In this document: positions 37,414 to 46,839 of the stretch, piece by piece | Numbering within the stretch: the stretch's first letter is position 1 | Layout of the letters: every line of letters starts with the position of its first letter | Source: Pseudomonadota bacterium | Lineage (GTDB): Bacteria; Pseudomonadota; Alphaproteobacteria; Rhizobiales; Hyphomicrobiaceae | Length of the DNA stretch: 64,000 nucleotides | Assembly: GCA_018242295.1 (NCBI GenBank) | Contig: JAFECE010000007.1 | Coordinates: 62,001 to 126,000, forward strand | Direction of reading: 5' to 3' | The notes under the pieces: generated by a model | What the model was told of the DNA's origin: nothing | Databases searched by the model: none | What the model saw: only the letters and a program-made list of their open reading frames with translations | Translations under genes and position numbers: made by a program

Positions 37414-37848
37414 TCAGCGGTCGCCTTTGATGTAATGTTCAAGCTGCTCGATAATAAACTTTTGATCTGCAATGACGCTTTTGACCAAATCGCCTATCGA
37501 AACCAATCCGATAACTGTCGTGTGCTCAAGGACAGGGAGATGGCGCACGGCCTTCGCGGTCATGATAGCCATACACTCCTCGACGGTTTGATCTAGTCGA
37601 GTGCAGATCACGGTCGTCGACATGATCTCCCGTACCAACGTCCGAGGAGAGGTCCGTCCCTTCAACACGATTTTTCGAGCGTAGTCTCGTTCGGTGATGA
37701 TCCCGGCGAGACTGCCACCGTCGATGACGACTAACGCCCCAATCTGATGCTCCGCCATCATCTCCAGTGCGGCCAGCACGGAAGCGTCTGGATGAATATA
37801 AAAGACTCCGCGCCCTTTCTGCTCGAGCACATCTCGAACGGTTGCCAT
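37414..37848 (-). CDS. CBS-domain-pair protein
   Basis: 144 aa made of two CBS domains: VRDVLEQKGRGVFYIHPDASVLAALEMM...GALVVID...GIITERDYARK and REIMSTTVICTRLDQTVEECMAIMTAKAVRHLPVLE...GLVSIGDLVKSVI. Stand-alone CBS pairs bind adenine nucleotides and regulate partner proteins. The partner is not evident. Confidence 0.9.
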   Translation of the reverse strand: MATVRDVLEQKGRGVFYIHPDASVLAALEMMAEHQIGALVVIDGGSLAGIITERDYARKIVLKGRTSPRTLVREIMSTTVICTRLDQTVEECMAIMTAKAVRHLPVLEHTTVIGLVSIGDLVKSVIADQKFIIEQLEHYIKGDR

Positions 37849-37920
37849 CTTGCGTCACCTCTCGACATCTTGTCGGCAACCATCAACGTGTATCTCAAAG
37901 ACTGCAGCCGTTACGGCGGC

Positions 37921-38649
37921 TCATATGCCCCATCCAGTGACGGCTAGGACTTGCCCTGTCACTCCGGCAGATGCGTCGCTCGCTAGAAACGCAACGGCTT
38001 GAGCGACATCACCGCGTTTCGCCCAATGCTTCAGGTCTTTGGGCTTCATGGCGGCAATGTTGGATTCCGTGTCGACCAGTCCAGGCGCCACAGCGTTGAC
38101 CCTGATACCGACGTCACGACCTTCGAGTGCGAGTGTTCTCGTAAGCGCCTCGATGCCAGCTTTAGCGCAATTATAGGCGACCATGTTGGCCTGAGGCAGG
38201 CCGGCACGGGCAAAATTGATGATGGTTCCGCCCCCGCTATCCCGCATGCGGAAAAAGGCAGCGCGCGAGCACAAAAATGACGACAAAAGATTGTTGCTCA
38301 TTTCATGCTGCCAGTCATCCAAGGAGTGCTCGACAGCCGGCTTGTAACGCGTGAGCCCGCCCGCCAAGTTCACCAGAATATCGATGCGACCGTACTCCCG
38401 AATCATCTGATCCATCGCCTCGTTCACTTCTTGCTCGTTAGTCAGATCCGCGGCCAGCGCCAGCACGCGAGCACCACCTGAGCGTAGCTCGGCCGCCCGT
38501 GCCTCGACATTGGCCCGATTGCGAGCCGCGATTGCGAGACTCGCCCCAAGGTCAGCCAGCGCTTGGCATGCTGCAACCCCGATCTGTCCACTCTTACTAA
38601 CGCCGGTGACAAGAGCAAACTTGCCGTCTAACCCGCTCGCCATGGCCAT
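37921..38649 (-). CDS. SDR-family oxidoreductase, atypical active site
   Basis: 242 aa. Rossmann start LVTGVSKSGQIGVAACQAL, NAG-like motif VNLAGG, YxxxK as YNCAKAG, and C-terminal substrate loop APGLVDTESN mark a classical short-chain dehydrogenase. Two departures are seen: the glycine motif has an extra residue, and the position of the catalytic Ser (13 before Tyr) is Phe in INFARAG. Activity as an ordinary alcohol/ketone dehydrogenase is therefore uncertain. GGAG lies before the ATG at 38649. Confidence 0.87.
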   Translation of the reverse strand: MAMASGLDGKFALVTGVSKSGQIGVAACQALADLGASLAIAARNRANVEARAAELRSGGARVLALAADLTNEQEVNEAMDQMIREYGRIDILVNLAGGLTRYKPAVEHSLDDWQHEMSNNLLSSFLCSRAAFFRMRDSGGGTIINFARAGLPQANMVAYNCAKAGIEALTRTLALEGRDVGIRVNAVAPGLVDTESNIAAMKPKDLKHWAKRGDVAQAVAFLASDASAGVTGQVLAVTGWGI

Positions 38650-38692
38650 CTCCTTTTACGTTATGTTTCTAGCTCGGCCAGCAGATTGGCTA

Positions 38693-39523
38693 TCAGTCCG
38701 CATGCGGAACGAAGGCAACATGGGCGACCTTGCTCTCGACCGTTGTCACGCCTTCAACGCCCTGAAGCAAACGCACAGCATCAACGATCATTTGTTCATC
38801 CGTTGTTGCTCCCGTCAGCAGCACCTTGCCGCTGAAAACATGCACATCAAAGCAATTTTGAATGGACCTGGCGCCGAACCGCCGATCCATGGCAGCCCGA
38901 GCACGAAACTGGATAACCTGGTCCATTAGGACGTCGCGGGATCGCGTGGTCTCCTGAAATGTAGCGCTCTCTGCCAGGCGAACGATATGTTCGACGCAGT
39001 CTTCCACCGGGACCCGCGCGGTATTGAGCACGATCGCATAAAGCGACGGATCCTCCCAGTCGATGCCAAAAAGTCTTTGCATCGTTCCGTTGTGAGCGGC
39101 GTCGCTGCGCTCGATTTCCCGCCGTGCGTTTGTGGCGATACCAACGCCGAGCCGCTCAATCAGGACTCTCTCACGAAATAGCATCGGCGCGCAGATGCGC
39201 ACGCAGATGACGTGCGGTACGGACCTCAGGAGATAGGTGGCGCCCCAACCCCTGATCAGAACGCTTCCCTTTACCGCCAGCTCCAAAATCTCTTGAGCTG
39301 TATACCGGGACATTCGCTTGCGATCGAGCGTCCACCGCTCCAGCATCGACGTCTCGCCTTCGAGAAATCGATGCACGTCGCTTTCCGGCATGCCGGCTCG
39401 TTCGGCGATGTCGTGCTCGACGATCTCGTGGTGAACTATCGCAAGCCCCAATCGATTTGCGAGGCCTGTTGCTACTTCGCTTCCACGCGTCGCCATTTCG
39501 CGCGTCATGGCAATGACAGCCAT
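38693..39523 (-). CDS. Cytidylate-kinase-like protein with C-terminal BON domain
   Basis: 276 aa from the ATG at 39523, with AAGGAGGATACA directly upstream; the open frame runs to 39670 without support. Residues 1-190 show the cytidylate kinase-like pattern (MAVIAMTREMATRGSEVATGLANRLGLAIVHHEIV, GSVLIRGWGATYLLR). The last 75 residues form a BON domain (VHVFSGKVLLTGATTDEQ, GVEGVTTVESKV). The P-loop is unusual (TREMATRGS). The combination is known in Rhizobiales but the function is not established. Confidence 0.8.
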   Translation of the reverse strand: MAVIAMTREMATRGSEVATGLANRLGLAIVHHEIVEHDIAERAGMPESDVHRFLEGETSMLERWTLDRKRMSRYTAQEILELAVKGSVLIRGWGATYLLRSVPHVICVRICAPMLFRERVLIERLGVGIATNARREIERSDAAHNGTMQRLFGIDWEDPSLYAIVLNTARVPVEDCVEHIVRLAESATFQETTRSRDVLMDQVIQFRARAAMDRRFGARSIQNCFDVHVFSGKVLLTGATTDEQMIVDAVRLLQGVEGVTTVESKVAHVAFVPHAD

Positions 39524-39874
39524 TGTATCCTCCTTTCGGCATCGCGCGCCGGAGGATGCGCTTGTTGGCCCAACGGCCCGCCAAGCAGCATACGGGTACT
39601 CAGAGCTCGCGCTCGCCGCCGAATAGAACCATTCGGGCAAAATTTTAGGCCGTCGTTTCTGACCTCGCAATACGGATGGAGTACCTTTGGCAAGGTTACT
39701 GCCCCCTTGCCCGAGGGGACCGCATCAAGCGTATTGCATTGCGGTAACGCTGGCGTGATTGATCAAATTTTCCGATTCCGGCCGCCGCGCCCTTGAACGA
39801 CTTAGACGGTCAATTACTTCAAATACAGAGATGCGAACTCCCCTAATGGGACTCGCGGTGTCAGCCGGAGGAGG

Positions 39875-40240
39875 TTGGCAATGGATGCAAGGCAAAACAT
39901 CACAAACGACTGGCAAGACTCGGCCAACGTCCTACTCGGAATTGCACTGTTTATCTCGCCTTGGGCGCTAAACTATGTAGGAGAAAGCAATGCTGCTCTG
40001 AATGCTCACATCGTCGGGGCAGTCATCACGTTGCTGGCTCTAGCGGCTTTGTTCGCCTTCCGCGCCTGGGAGGAATGGATCAGTGCCGTCTTGGGCGCTT
40101 GGCTGATCGTAGCACCATGGGTGTTAAGCTTCAGCGGCCATGCGGTGGCGACGCGTACGAGCATGGCGATCGGCATCGCCACGATGGTGTTAGCGCTGTG
40201 GTCGGCGAACGAGCACACCTCAGGGCATATGAGCGCCTGA
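39875..40240 (+). CDS. SPW-repeat membrane protein
   Basis: 121 aa, ATG at 39875 with GGAGG 6 nt upstream. It has four hydrophobic helices and two copies of the SPW-type motif: LFISPWALNYVGES and LIVAPWVLSFSGH. SPW-repeat proteins are small integral membrane proteins of unknown function. Confidence 0.85.
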   Translation: MAMDARQNITNDWQDSANVLLGIALFISPWALNYVGESNAALNAHIVGAVITLLALAALFAFRAWEEWISAVLGAWLIVAPWVLSFSGHAVATRTSMAIGIATMVLALWSANEHTSGHMSA

Positions 40241-40400
40241 GATTAAAGGAATAGGGAGCAGCCTCCCGCAGATCACCGCCGTAATATTGATGACGATCAC
40301 GCCTTGAGCCTGTGCCGACAAGCGACAGGAGCGGCGCCTGTGCATGCACGGCCTGACGTATAAATATGTCGGCGTCGCGAGGGAAAGGGCTCCCGACGTA

Positions 40401-41230
40401 TCACTTTTCCTTCGTAGAGCGTACTGCCGGCGCGGCCAACGCAGCGGCGACCGCGAGCACCAGAACCACGAGTATTGCGTTTCTCAGGCCATAGTGTTCG
40501 CCGATGAAGCCTCGAAGAGGCGGACCGACTAGGAAGGCGATTTATCCCGTTGTCGCGACAAGCTTCACGCGCGTGGCCGGGTTTGCGCCTGACTGTCCGT
40601 CGGCCGATATCGCAACGGCAAAGCCCAGCGAAGCACCGACGCCCCAAAGCAAGACGGCTCCCCCGCCTGCAACGGCGCTGTTCGCGATAGAGACGATGCC
40701 GATACCCAAGGCGCAAGAATAGAGCAGCCTCGAATCACGACGGCTCGTCCGTAACGGTTCAAAAAGAACCCTCCGCTGAAGCGGCCCAGGGTCATCGCGA
40801 CGGCGAACGCGAGGAAGGTCAACGATTCCGAATCCTGGTCGTACCCGTAGCTGTCGACCATGATGAGGGTAGCCAATCGTTGGCTGCGCCCTCCGCCAAA
40901 GACATTCCCAAGATGATGAGACCGATGATAAGAAGGCGACGCTCTCGCAGCAAAGGGAAGATGCCCGACGACGGCCGGGACGGGGCCGGACTAATCGTCA
41001 GAAAACTCTTCTCGCGCCGGACATAGTCCGGCAACGGCCCCCGACGGGACCCTAAGAGCCAACAGCGGCTTCGGAATCTCAACATCAAATTTAGGTCGGA
41101 CCGCGCTTTCGTCGCCGGCGATTTTAATCCCGAGAACGAGAACAGGGTAAGTGGCAAGCCGAAGACGTTCATTGATGTCTTCGGCGGATTCGTCGCGATC
41201 GGATTCATGAGGCACTGAAGGAACCAAGCT
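40401..41230 (-). pseudogene. Decayed MFS transporter
   Basis: On the minus strand the pieces RERRLLIIGLIILGMSLAEGAANDWLP, MVDSYGYDQDSESLTFLAFAVAMTLGRFSGGFFLNRYGR, LLWGVGASLGFAVAISADGQSG and [20 protein letters not shown] line up with the C-terminal half of a YbjJ-like MFS transporter. They lie in different frames. A TAA stop (tta at 40542-40544) interrupts the stretch ATTG-IAFLVG, and the frame shifts near 40860 and 40700. The N-terminal half is missing. The end is set by a TGA at 40401-40403; the 5' limit is approximate. Confidence 0.8.
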
Positions 41231-41289
41231 AGTACCTTCAATTACCCGCCATCAAACACCTTTGACATAAGGCTGATCCGCCCATTCAC

Positions 41290-42570
41290 TTAGAAAGATA
41301 TTTGTGATCCGACGGAAAAGGTCTCAGCATCTTCTAGGTTGCGACCAGGGACGTCGACTTGATGATGTCTATAACGTAGCCAAACTAGCATCGCAGCATC
41401 GTCGATTTCCTGAGCAACGCCGAGCCCCCAAATTGTGGCCCCTGAACCTTCTATGACCTTGGCGCCGCCTTGGGTATTATTCACATCAAAGATTGCAACG
41501 CCGTCGGTCGATCGCAGGTATTCTCCGTACGGAATTGTGTGACCGAGTGAGGTCAGTTTCAGTCTATCGCCGACCTTGAGATAGTATGTATCGGTCGTCG
41601 GATTGTTCATTTTATTGACCTGCTGGTTGATGCGCCCCCATGCGCCGAGAGCGAACAGGCCTGTTGGTTTATGCTCTACATAGGTGCCAACTTGCCAAAC
41701 ATTCAGACGATCGTCTGATTCAATGGTATTATTGAGCGGGTTTTTCCAATTCATCGCCGACTCGGAATAACTGAGAATGCCCTGAACTCTCAGATCTCCG
41801 AAGTTTTGGTTAAAGTATCGGAGGGCTAATGCCAAACTATCACGTTTGGGCTTCCAAGAAGCGGTCGCCACGAAACCCGCTAACGTCGGACTGTCATATC
41901 TAATGATCTCTTCCCGACCAGAGTCGCAATCGGCAGGACCGGCACCGTTGCCGCGACAAGAGCCAACTTGCGCCCAAACGAGTTTTTCGCCCGCTCCAAT
42001 GTCTCCTTGAACATTGAAGGCGTAGACATTGTAGGCCTGCCAATAGGCAGCCCAAATAGTGCCGGAACCATCGATCGTCTGAGGACCCTGTGAGTCTGCC
42101 GTCTGACGTTTACCCACACTGAGCTGACCCAATTGGCCGCTTTTCAGATACCAGTACGAGAAGAACGTTTGAGGCGCATTTTTTACGCCGGTATATAACC
42201 CGGGGCCATCCGGATCTTTTTGAGTAATCGAGAAAATGTCGCTGTCGATAGCTTCCATATACAAAACGAAACCGGCGGAAACGTCTTTTGCTATTTTAGC
42301 TTCTCCACTGAAGCTGATATAGCTCGCCGCGCCTGTTCCCATTCCTGTTACATAGACGTTTGAACTTCGACCATCGTCCCAATACAGCACTTCTTCGGCG
42401 ACCTTGCCTTGCACCGTTAGCGAGATTTTTCGATTGCCTTTTCTTGCGGCCGTATTTTCCAGCTCCTCAATTCTCTGTTCTAGGTCGTGACAGCAATCCG
42501 CTGCTAGATCTGCAGCTTGAGCGTTGGCCGCGCTAAAACAAACGAGAGCCGCGAATGCAAAGCGTTTCAT
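41290..42570 (-). CDS. Outer membrane porin (paralogue 1)
   Basis: 426 aa with a Sec signal peptide (MKRFAFAALVCFSAANAQAA). A short periplasmic coiled segment (DLEQRIEELENTAARKGNRK) is followed by a Gly/Tyr-rich beta-barrel ending in a terminal Phe (VGSQISF). This is the alphaproteobacterial porin_2 layout. It is clearly a paralogue of the porin at 45289-46566, sharing YWYLKSG/D, GLGVAQEID and RYRHHQVDVPG. A plus-strand gene for passive uptake of small organosulfur compounds is plausible. It lies downstream of dmoA on the same strand after a 385-bp gap. Confidence 0.9.
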   Translation of the reverse strand: MKRFAFAALVCFSAANAQAADLAADCCHDLEQRIEELENTAARKGNRKISLTVQGKVAEEVLYWDDGRSSNVYVTGMGTGAASYISFSGEAKIAKDVSAGFVLYMEAIDSDIFSITQKDPDGPGLYTGVKNAPQTFFSYWYLKSGQLGQLSVGKRQTADSQGPQTIDGSGTIWAAYWQAYNVYAFNVQGDIGAGEKLVWAQVGSCRGNGAGPADCDSGREEIIRYDSPTLAGFVATASWKPKRDSLALALRYFNQNFGDLRVQGILSYSESAMNWKNPLNNTIESDDRLNVWQVGTYVEHKPTGLFALGAWGRINQQVNKMNNPTTDTYYLKVGDRLKLTSLGHTIPYGEYLRSTDGVAIFDVNNTQGGAKVIEGSGATIWGLGVAQEIDDAAMLVWLRYRHHQVDVPGRNLEDAETFSVGSQISF

Positions 42571-42955
42571 TCAATCGTTTCCCCCAAGGAACCCTTGAAC
42601 AACGGCAAGTCTCACCCGGCGCCCCCGCGGTGCGGACGAAAATCTGCCAGATAGGATGGGGTGATCGCTGCTTCTGGTCCCCTCGAAGCAAACGCTTGTA
42701 CCATCTTCCGTGCATTGGAGGTCTTCTGTCACGACAAATGGTCGCGATCTAATCCAAAGATTCAATAGTTAAATCGCCTGAATCAATTTCGCTGACTGCG
42801 GCGCCACGCGCCTCCAAAACAGCAAGCGCGTAGCGGCGTCAAAATGGCGGAGCCGAAGCTTCGCAACCGGGCCCTCGTGAAAAACCAGATCGCGAAAGAC
42901 TTCGACCCCACCTGAACATCAGGCGTGTTGGGCGCAACCTGACGTCGTCGTGTGC
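42571..42955. other. Gap between porin 1 and dmoA
   Basis: About 385 bp with only unsupported ORFs. It should carry the porin 1 promoter. I see no copy of the TetR-type operator found before porin 2, so the two porins are probably regulated differently. Confidence 0.4.
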
Positions 42956-44398
42956 TTATTGCGGCTCAAGTACTTTCGGCACGCTTGCGAACTTCGATTC
43001 GATCGTCTTGCTCGCAACGCTCTCTTTGCTCGCATAGGCGTCTCGGTACTGAGCGGCCGGATGGGAGCTCTCGACCTTGCCGCCTTTGGTTCCGATAAAC
43101 TTCTCGCGGAGCGTACCTTCCTTGTACGACGTCTGTGCGCGACCGCGCTTACGAAGTTCCGGAACAACATAATCGATAAAGTCGGTCGTGGTGCCCGGCG
43201 TGACCGCATAAGCCAGGTTAAAACCGTCCACGCCGCCTTCGTCGACCCAGCGTTCGAGTTCGTCCGCAACTTTCTTAGGACCGCCGACGAGCACGGGACC
43301 GAGGCCGCCGATGCAACGGTTGCGGATCACTTCGCGCACCGTCCACTGCTTGTCGCTTCCCTGCGTGAGGGATTCGAGGGTCGTCCGCAGACTGTCGTTA
43401 TCCATCGCCTTCAGAGGCTCATCCGGATCGAGCTGCGAGAAGTCCATACCCGTCCAGCCGCCGAACAGAGCCAACATGCCTTCCGGGCTCGCGTAGGAAA
43501 GGTATTCCTCATACTTCCGCTGCGCGGCTTCGTCCGTCGGACCGGTGATTACGGTGAGCAGCATGAAGATTTTGACCGAATCCCGGGAACGTCCCTGGGC
43601 GACTGCTTGATTGCGGATATCATCCGTCATCTTGCGCGCTTGCTCGACGTTCGTCGTCAGGATGAACATGCCCTCCGCATGGCGGGATGCGAACGCACGG
43701 CCACGCCCGGAAGCACCAGCCTGGAAGATCAGTGGCGTGCGCTGCGGCGAGGGTTCGCAAAGGTGGAAACCAGGCACCTTGAAGTATTTGCCTTCATGGC
43801 GAATGGGATGAACCTTGCTCGCATCCGTGAAGACGCCCGTTTCCTTGTTGCGCTGGACCGCGCCATCTTCCCACGATCCTTCCCATAGCTTGTACATGAC
43901 TTCCATGTACTCTTCGGCGATATCGTAGCGTTCGTCGTGCCCGAGCTGCTTGTCCATGCCGATATTGAGCGCAGCACTATTGAGATAAGACGACACCACG
44001 TTCCACGCGACGCGGCCCTTTGTGAGGTGATCAAGCGTGGAAAGACGGCGGGCAAGCAAATAGGGCGGTTCGAACGTCACGGCTGCCGTAACACCAAAGC
44101 CGACATGGTTTGTAACGGCAGCCATCGCCGAGATGGCTCCAAACGGGTCATTGACCGGCACCTGATCGGCGTCGCGAAGGGCCGCTTCCGCAGAGTTGCG
44201 GTAAACGTCATACACACCGACGACGTCCGCGATGAAAAGCGTATCGAAGCATCCCCGCTCCAATTCGCGAGCCATATTCGTCCAATATTCGATGTCGTTA
44301 TATTTCGATGCCTGACTGGAGGGATGTCGCCATGTGCCGGCAGCCTGATGGCTCACACACGTCATATCGAAGGCGTTGAGGATGATCCTCGGTTTCAT
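42956..44398 (-). CDS. dmoA: Dimethylsulfide monooxygenase, flavin-dependent subunit (DmoA-like)
   Basis: 480 aa from the ATG at 44398; the frame to 44521 is not supported. It belongs to the bacterial-luciferase-like group with NtaA/DszA: NAFDMTCVSHQAAGTWRHP, NMARELERGCFDTLFIADVVGVYDV, GRVAWNVVSSYLNSAALN and LIFQAGASGRGRAFASRHAEGMF. The N-terminus resembles, from memory, that of DmoA of Hyphomicrobium sulfonivorans, and the length fits its 53-kDa subunit. It would use FMNH2 and O2 to split DMS into methanethiol and formaldehyde. An operator-like site lies 253 bp upstream. A related NtaA-type substrate cannot be fully excluded. Confidence 0.85.
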   Translation of the reverse strand: MKPRIILNAFDMTCVSHQAAGTWRHPSSQASKYNDIEYWTNMARELERGCFDTLFIADVVGVYDVYRNSAEAALRDADQVPVNDPFGAISAMAAVTNHVGFGVTAAVTFEPPYLLARRLSTLDHLTKGRVAWNVVSSYLNSAALNIGMDKQLGHDERYDIAEEYMEVMYKLWEGSWEDGAVQRNKETGVFTDASKVHPIRHEGKYFKVPGFHLCEPSPQRTPLIFQAGASGRGRAFASRHAEGMFILTTNVEQARKMTDDIRNQAVAQGRSRDSVKIFMLLTVITGPTDEAAQRKYEEYLSYASPEGMLALFGGWTGMDFSQLDPDEPLKAMDNDSLRTTLESLTQGSDKQWTVREVIRNRCIGGLGPVLVGGPKKVADELERWVDEGGVDGFNLAYAVTPGTTTDFIDYVVPELRKRGRAQTSYKEGTLREKFIGTKGGKVESSHPAAQYRDAYASKESVASKTIESKFASVPKVLEPQ

Positions 44399-44650
44399 CA
44401 CGTTTCCTCGTTTTTGCTTTTGCACGTTATCGAGACTTCCAATCGGCCAAGCTGCACGGACGTCATTTCCGATTTCTCCTGAAAGTCCGACCTGACCGCC
44501 CGCTTTCGCGGCCCGCATCAACCGATTTGCGGCACCCGATCAAAGCAGGCACCGACCACGTCTCTGTTGGGATTTCGATGGCTCGGATCTTCAGCCTTCT
44601 CTCCGACTCCCGGTAAACCCGAGAGTCGTTTGGATCAATAAGTCCATTAC

Positions 44651-44670
44651 GTGTACCGACCGGTCCACAT
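44651..44670. promoter_or_regulatory. TetR-type operator A (dmoA upstream region)
   Basis: GTGTACCGACCGGTCCACAT; its complement ATGTGGACCGGTCGGTACAC differs at only three or four positions from the site before the tetR gene (54853-54872). Near-perfect palindrome around ACCGGT. Control of dmoA is inferred. Confidence 0.65.
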
Positions 44671-44816
44671 AATCGCAAACGCGCGACAAACGCAAGTCGC
44701 ATTTCAAAAGCGCGCCGCGCCTGTAGCCAAATCTTTCGCGATCCCGCCAACTGGCAATGCCCCTGCACAATGCGATAGAGCACGAAAAATCATGCACGCA
44801 CGGGTCTCTCGCAGAA

Positions 44817-44990
44817 CGTTAAGCAGATCTGATTTCCGTGCAATTTGCATGGTTGGAACAGACGATCGAAAAAGGAAAAGCTGCCGGCGATTTCAAAAGG
44901 GATATCGACACCCGACAAGAGGCGCTCCGCGTACTCAGCTCCCAGCGGGAAGCAAGCATGGTCACCGATGCGTCGACGAGAAGAGCATCG
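44817..44990 (+). pseudogene. Remnant of a TetR-family regulator (C-terminal part)
   Basis: Plus-strand reading from about 44817 gives FAWLEQTIEKGKAAGDF, KRDIDTRQEALRVLSSQREASMV, which matches the ligand-domain end of TetR proteins (usual pattern ...EGQAAGEFRRDIDP..AALALLSSL.GA). An in-frame TAA stands just upstream and no helix-turn-helix can be found in the preceding 250 bp, so only a fragment remains. Placed between dmoA and porin 2. Confidence 0.55.
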
Positions 44991-45198
44991 TCGGGTCAAT
45001 TTTTGAGAGCACCCAGCCCTTTCCTGACAGCCAAAGACCTCCCCGCCTCCCCTGATCGGCTAGCCGCGCCAAGATTGTTCGGCCCTGTTACCGTAACGCC
45101 CCCACGCGTTGGCAATCCCAACTAATACCTTGACGCGCAATAAAGAATTCCTGCCAGACATCCTAACGCGCCGCGCCGTTTAAGGGACCGGAAAATAT

Positions 45199-45243
45199 AT
45201 ACCGGTCGGTCGTTATCGCAATTTAATTGTACCGTTCGGTCAG
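45199..45243. promoter_or_regulatory. TetR-type operators B and C upstream of porin 2
   Basis: ATACCGGTCGGTCG (45199-45212) and GTACCGTTCGGTCAG (45229-45243) are two copies of the same half-palindromic element. Corresponding positions are 30 bp apart (about three helical turns), and site C ends 45 bp before the porin ATG. Confidence 0.65.
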
Positions 45244-45288
45244 TTCGATATGTTGACGCGCCAAGGAGATATCGATTCGAGGGGAATA

Positions 45289-46566
45289 ATGAGAATGAAA
45301 AATAAGGCGTACATCGCCGTTGCGAGTTGCGTTGCGCTTCTGGGATATGCTGGCTCAACATCAACGCAAGCTGCCGATCTCGGTGGAAATTGTTGTGCGG
45401 ATCTCGAGGAGCGGATCGCCGAACTCGAAGCGACTGCGGCCCGCAAAGGCAATCGCAAAGTTTCGTTGACCATCTCCGGTTGGGTTGCCGAACAGGTCGT
45501 TCACTGGGACGATGGCGTCGAGTCCAACACCTACATCACCGGTCTCGGAACCGCCTTCGCGAGCAACTTCCACATCGTCGGCGAAGCGAAGATCAGCAAT
45601 GACGTCAAGGCCGGATACGTGCTTCACATCGAGGCAATCGACAGCGATGTCTATTCCACCAACGCAAATCGTGCGGATGGCCCGGGGCTGACAGGAAGCC
45701 CAAATTCAACACAAGTTCTCTATTCGTATTGGTATCTCAAGAGCGACTCGCTAGGACAGGTGAGCGTCGGTAAAATGTCCCAAGCCGACGATAACGTCGT
45801 CGTCTCTCTCGACAGCTCTGGAACGTTGGCAGCCGCCTATTGGGTCGGTTACGACGTTTTTGGATTCAACGTAAGAGGCAACTTTGCGCCGGGAGTATCG
45901 CTGAGTTGGGGCAATGCGTCCTCCTGCCGAGGATGGGGCGGTGGTCCTGGCGACTGTGATGGATTGCCCAGAAACGTGGTGCGCTATGATACTCCAGCTA
46001 TTGCGGGCTTTTCCGCTGCAGCCTCGTGGGGCGAAGACGACGAATGGGCTGTGCTGGGCCGCTACAATAATACCATTGGCAATGTGAAAATTTCTGCCGC
46101 CGTATCCTACGGCGAAACGAACGACCAGAACATCGCGCGGACCCAGGGTGGCACACTCAAGTATACCCAAGCGGGCCTCTATCTACAGCACATGCCGTCC
46201 GGCATCTTCGGTATAGGCGGTTACGGTCACTTGGATCAGACCGTCAACCCGATGAACAACCCCGCCACCGACACGTGGTATTTCAAGGGTGGCATTCGGT
46301 TGAACCTCACGCCCATTGGCGCCACAATTCCTTACGGCGAATATCTCGGCGCCAACAACAGTGCAATGATCACCGACAGTATCTCGGAAACGTCACAGGT
46401 GCTCAAAGGGTCGGGCACGACATGGTGGGGTGTCGGCGTCGTCCAAGAAATCGATGCGGCGGCGATGTCCCTATGGCTTCGATACCGCGATCACTCTGTG
46501 GATGTCCCCGGCGTCGACACGAAAGACATGACCACCGTCGTCGGCGGCGCAATGATCAATTTTTGA
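45289..46566 (+). CDS. Outer membrane porin (paralogue 2)
   Basis: 425 aa from the ATG at 45289, with GAGGGG upstream; the open frame to 45250 runs through the operator region and is not supported. Signal peptide ends at TQAA; then DLEERIAELEATAARKGNRK, a beta-barrel with the constriction-loop-like Cys pair SCRGWGGGPGDCD (also SCRGNGAGPADCD in paralogue 1) and a terminal Phe (GGAMINF). Preceded by two TetR-type operators, so it probably belongs to the methylated-sulfide regulon and admits the substrate. Followed by a strong terminator. Confidence 0.9.
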   Translation: MRMKNKAYIAVASCVALLGYAGSTSTQAADLGGNCCADLEERIAELEATAARKGNRKVSLTISGWVAEQVVHWDDGVESNTYITGLGTAFASNFHIVGEAKISNDVKAGYVLHIEAIDSDVYSTNANRADGPGLTGSPNSTQVLYSYWYLKSDSLGQVSVGKMSQADDNVVVSLDSSGTLAAAYWVGYDVFGFNVRGNFAPGVSLSWGNASSCRGWGGGPGDCDGLPRNVVRYDTPAIAGFSAAASWGEDDEWAVLGRYNNTIGNVKISAAVSYGETNDQNIARTQGGTLKYTQAGLYLQHMPSGIFGIGGYGHLDQTVNPMNNPATDTWYFKGGIRLNLTPIGATIPYGEYLGANNSAMITDSISETSQVLKGSGTTWWGVGVVQEIDAAAMSLWLRYRDHSVDVPGVDTKDMTTVVGGAMINF

Positions 46567-46604
46567 GTACAACCTAAACGTAAAAGCTACTGCTCCCTAA
46601 ACTG

Positions 46605-46635
46605 AACCGAGGCCGAAAGGTCTCGGTTTTTTCTT
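46605..46635 (+). terminator. Rho-independent terminator after porin 2
   Basis: AACCGAGGCC and GGTCTCGGTT form a 10-bp stem closed by a GAAA tetraloop (46615-46618), followed by TTTTCTTTG. Ends the porin transcript. Confidence 0.9.
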
Positions 46636-46773
46636 TGTGGTCTCGGAGCTCTGTCAGCTCACGTCAATGGCTGTAACCGAATCCCGTGCTGCGATACGGC
46701 AGGGTTTGCTAAGCGCGAAAGACTCGCACTTCACGCGGATATCTCTTGCGTCTGCTCGAATTTCACATAAGGT

Positions 46774-46811
46774 TGGACCGATCGATACAAACGAGTAGCC
46801 GATTGATCGGC
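46774..46811. promoter_or_regulatory. TetR-type operator D and adjacent palindrome before the FMN reductase gene
   Basis: TGGACCGATCGATAC (46774-46788) matches the operator core with one change. A further perfect palindrome, GCCGAT-TG-ATCGGC, lies at 46798-46811. Both precede the FMN reductase start (46840), so control of the FMN reductase-sfnG operon is inferred. Confidence 0.6.
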
Positions 46812-46839
46812 TCGATTGATGTCCCGGGAGCGACGCTTG

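Noticed and set aside
42950-43888. 312-aa plus-strand ORF opposite dmoA
   Set aside because: Antisense shadow of dmoA; no domain or independent start signal.
44651-45055. 134-aa plus-strand ORF between dmoA and porin 2
   Set aside because: Basic low-complexity frame that begins inside operator A; the TetR-like similarity lies in another frame.
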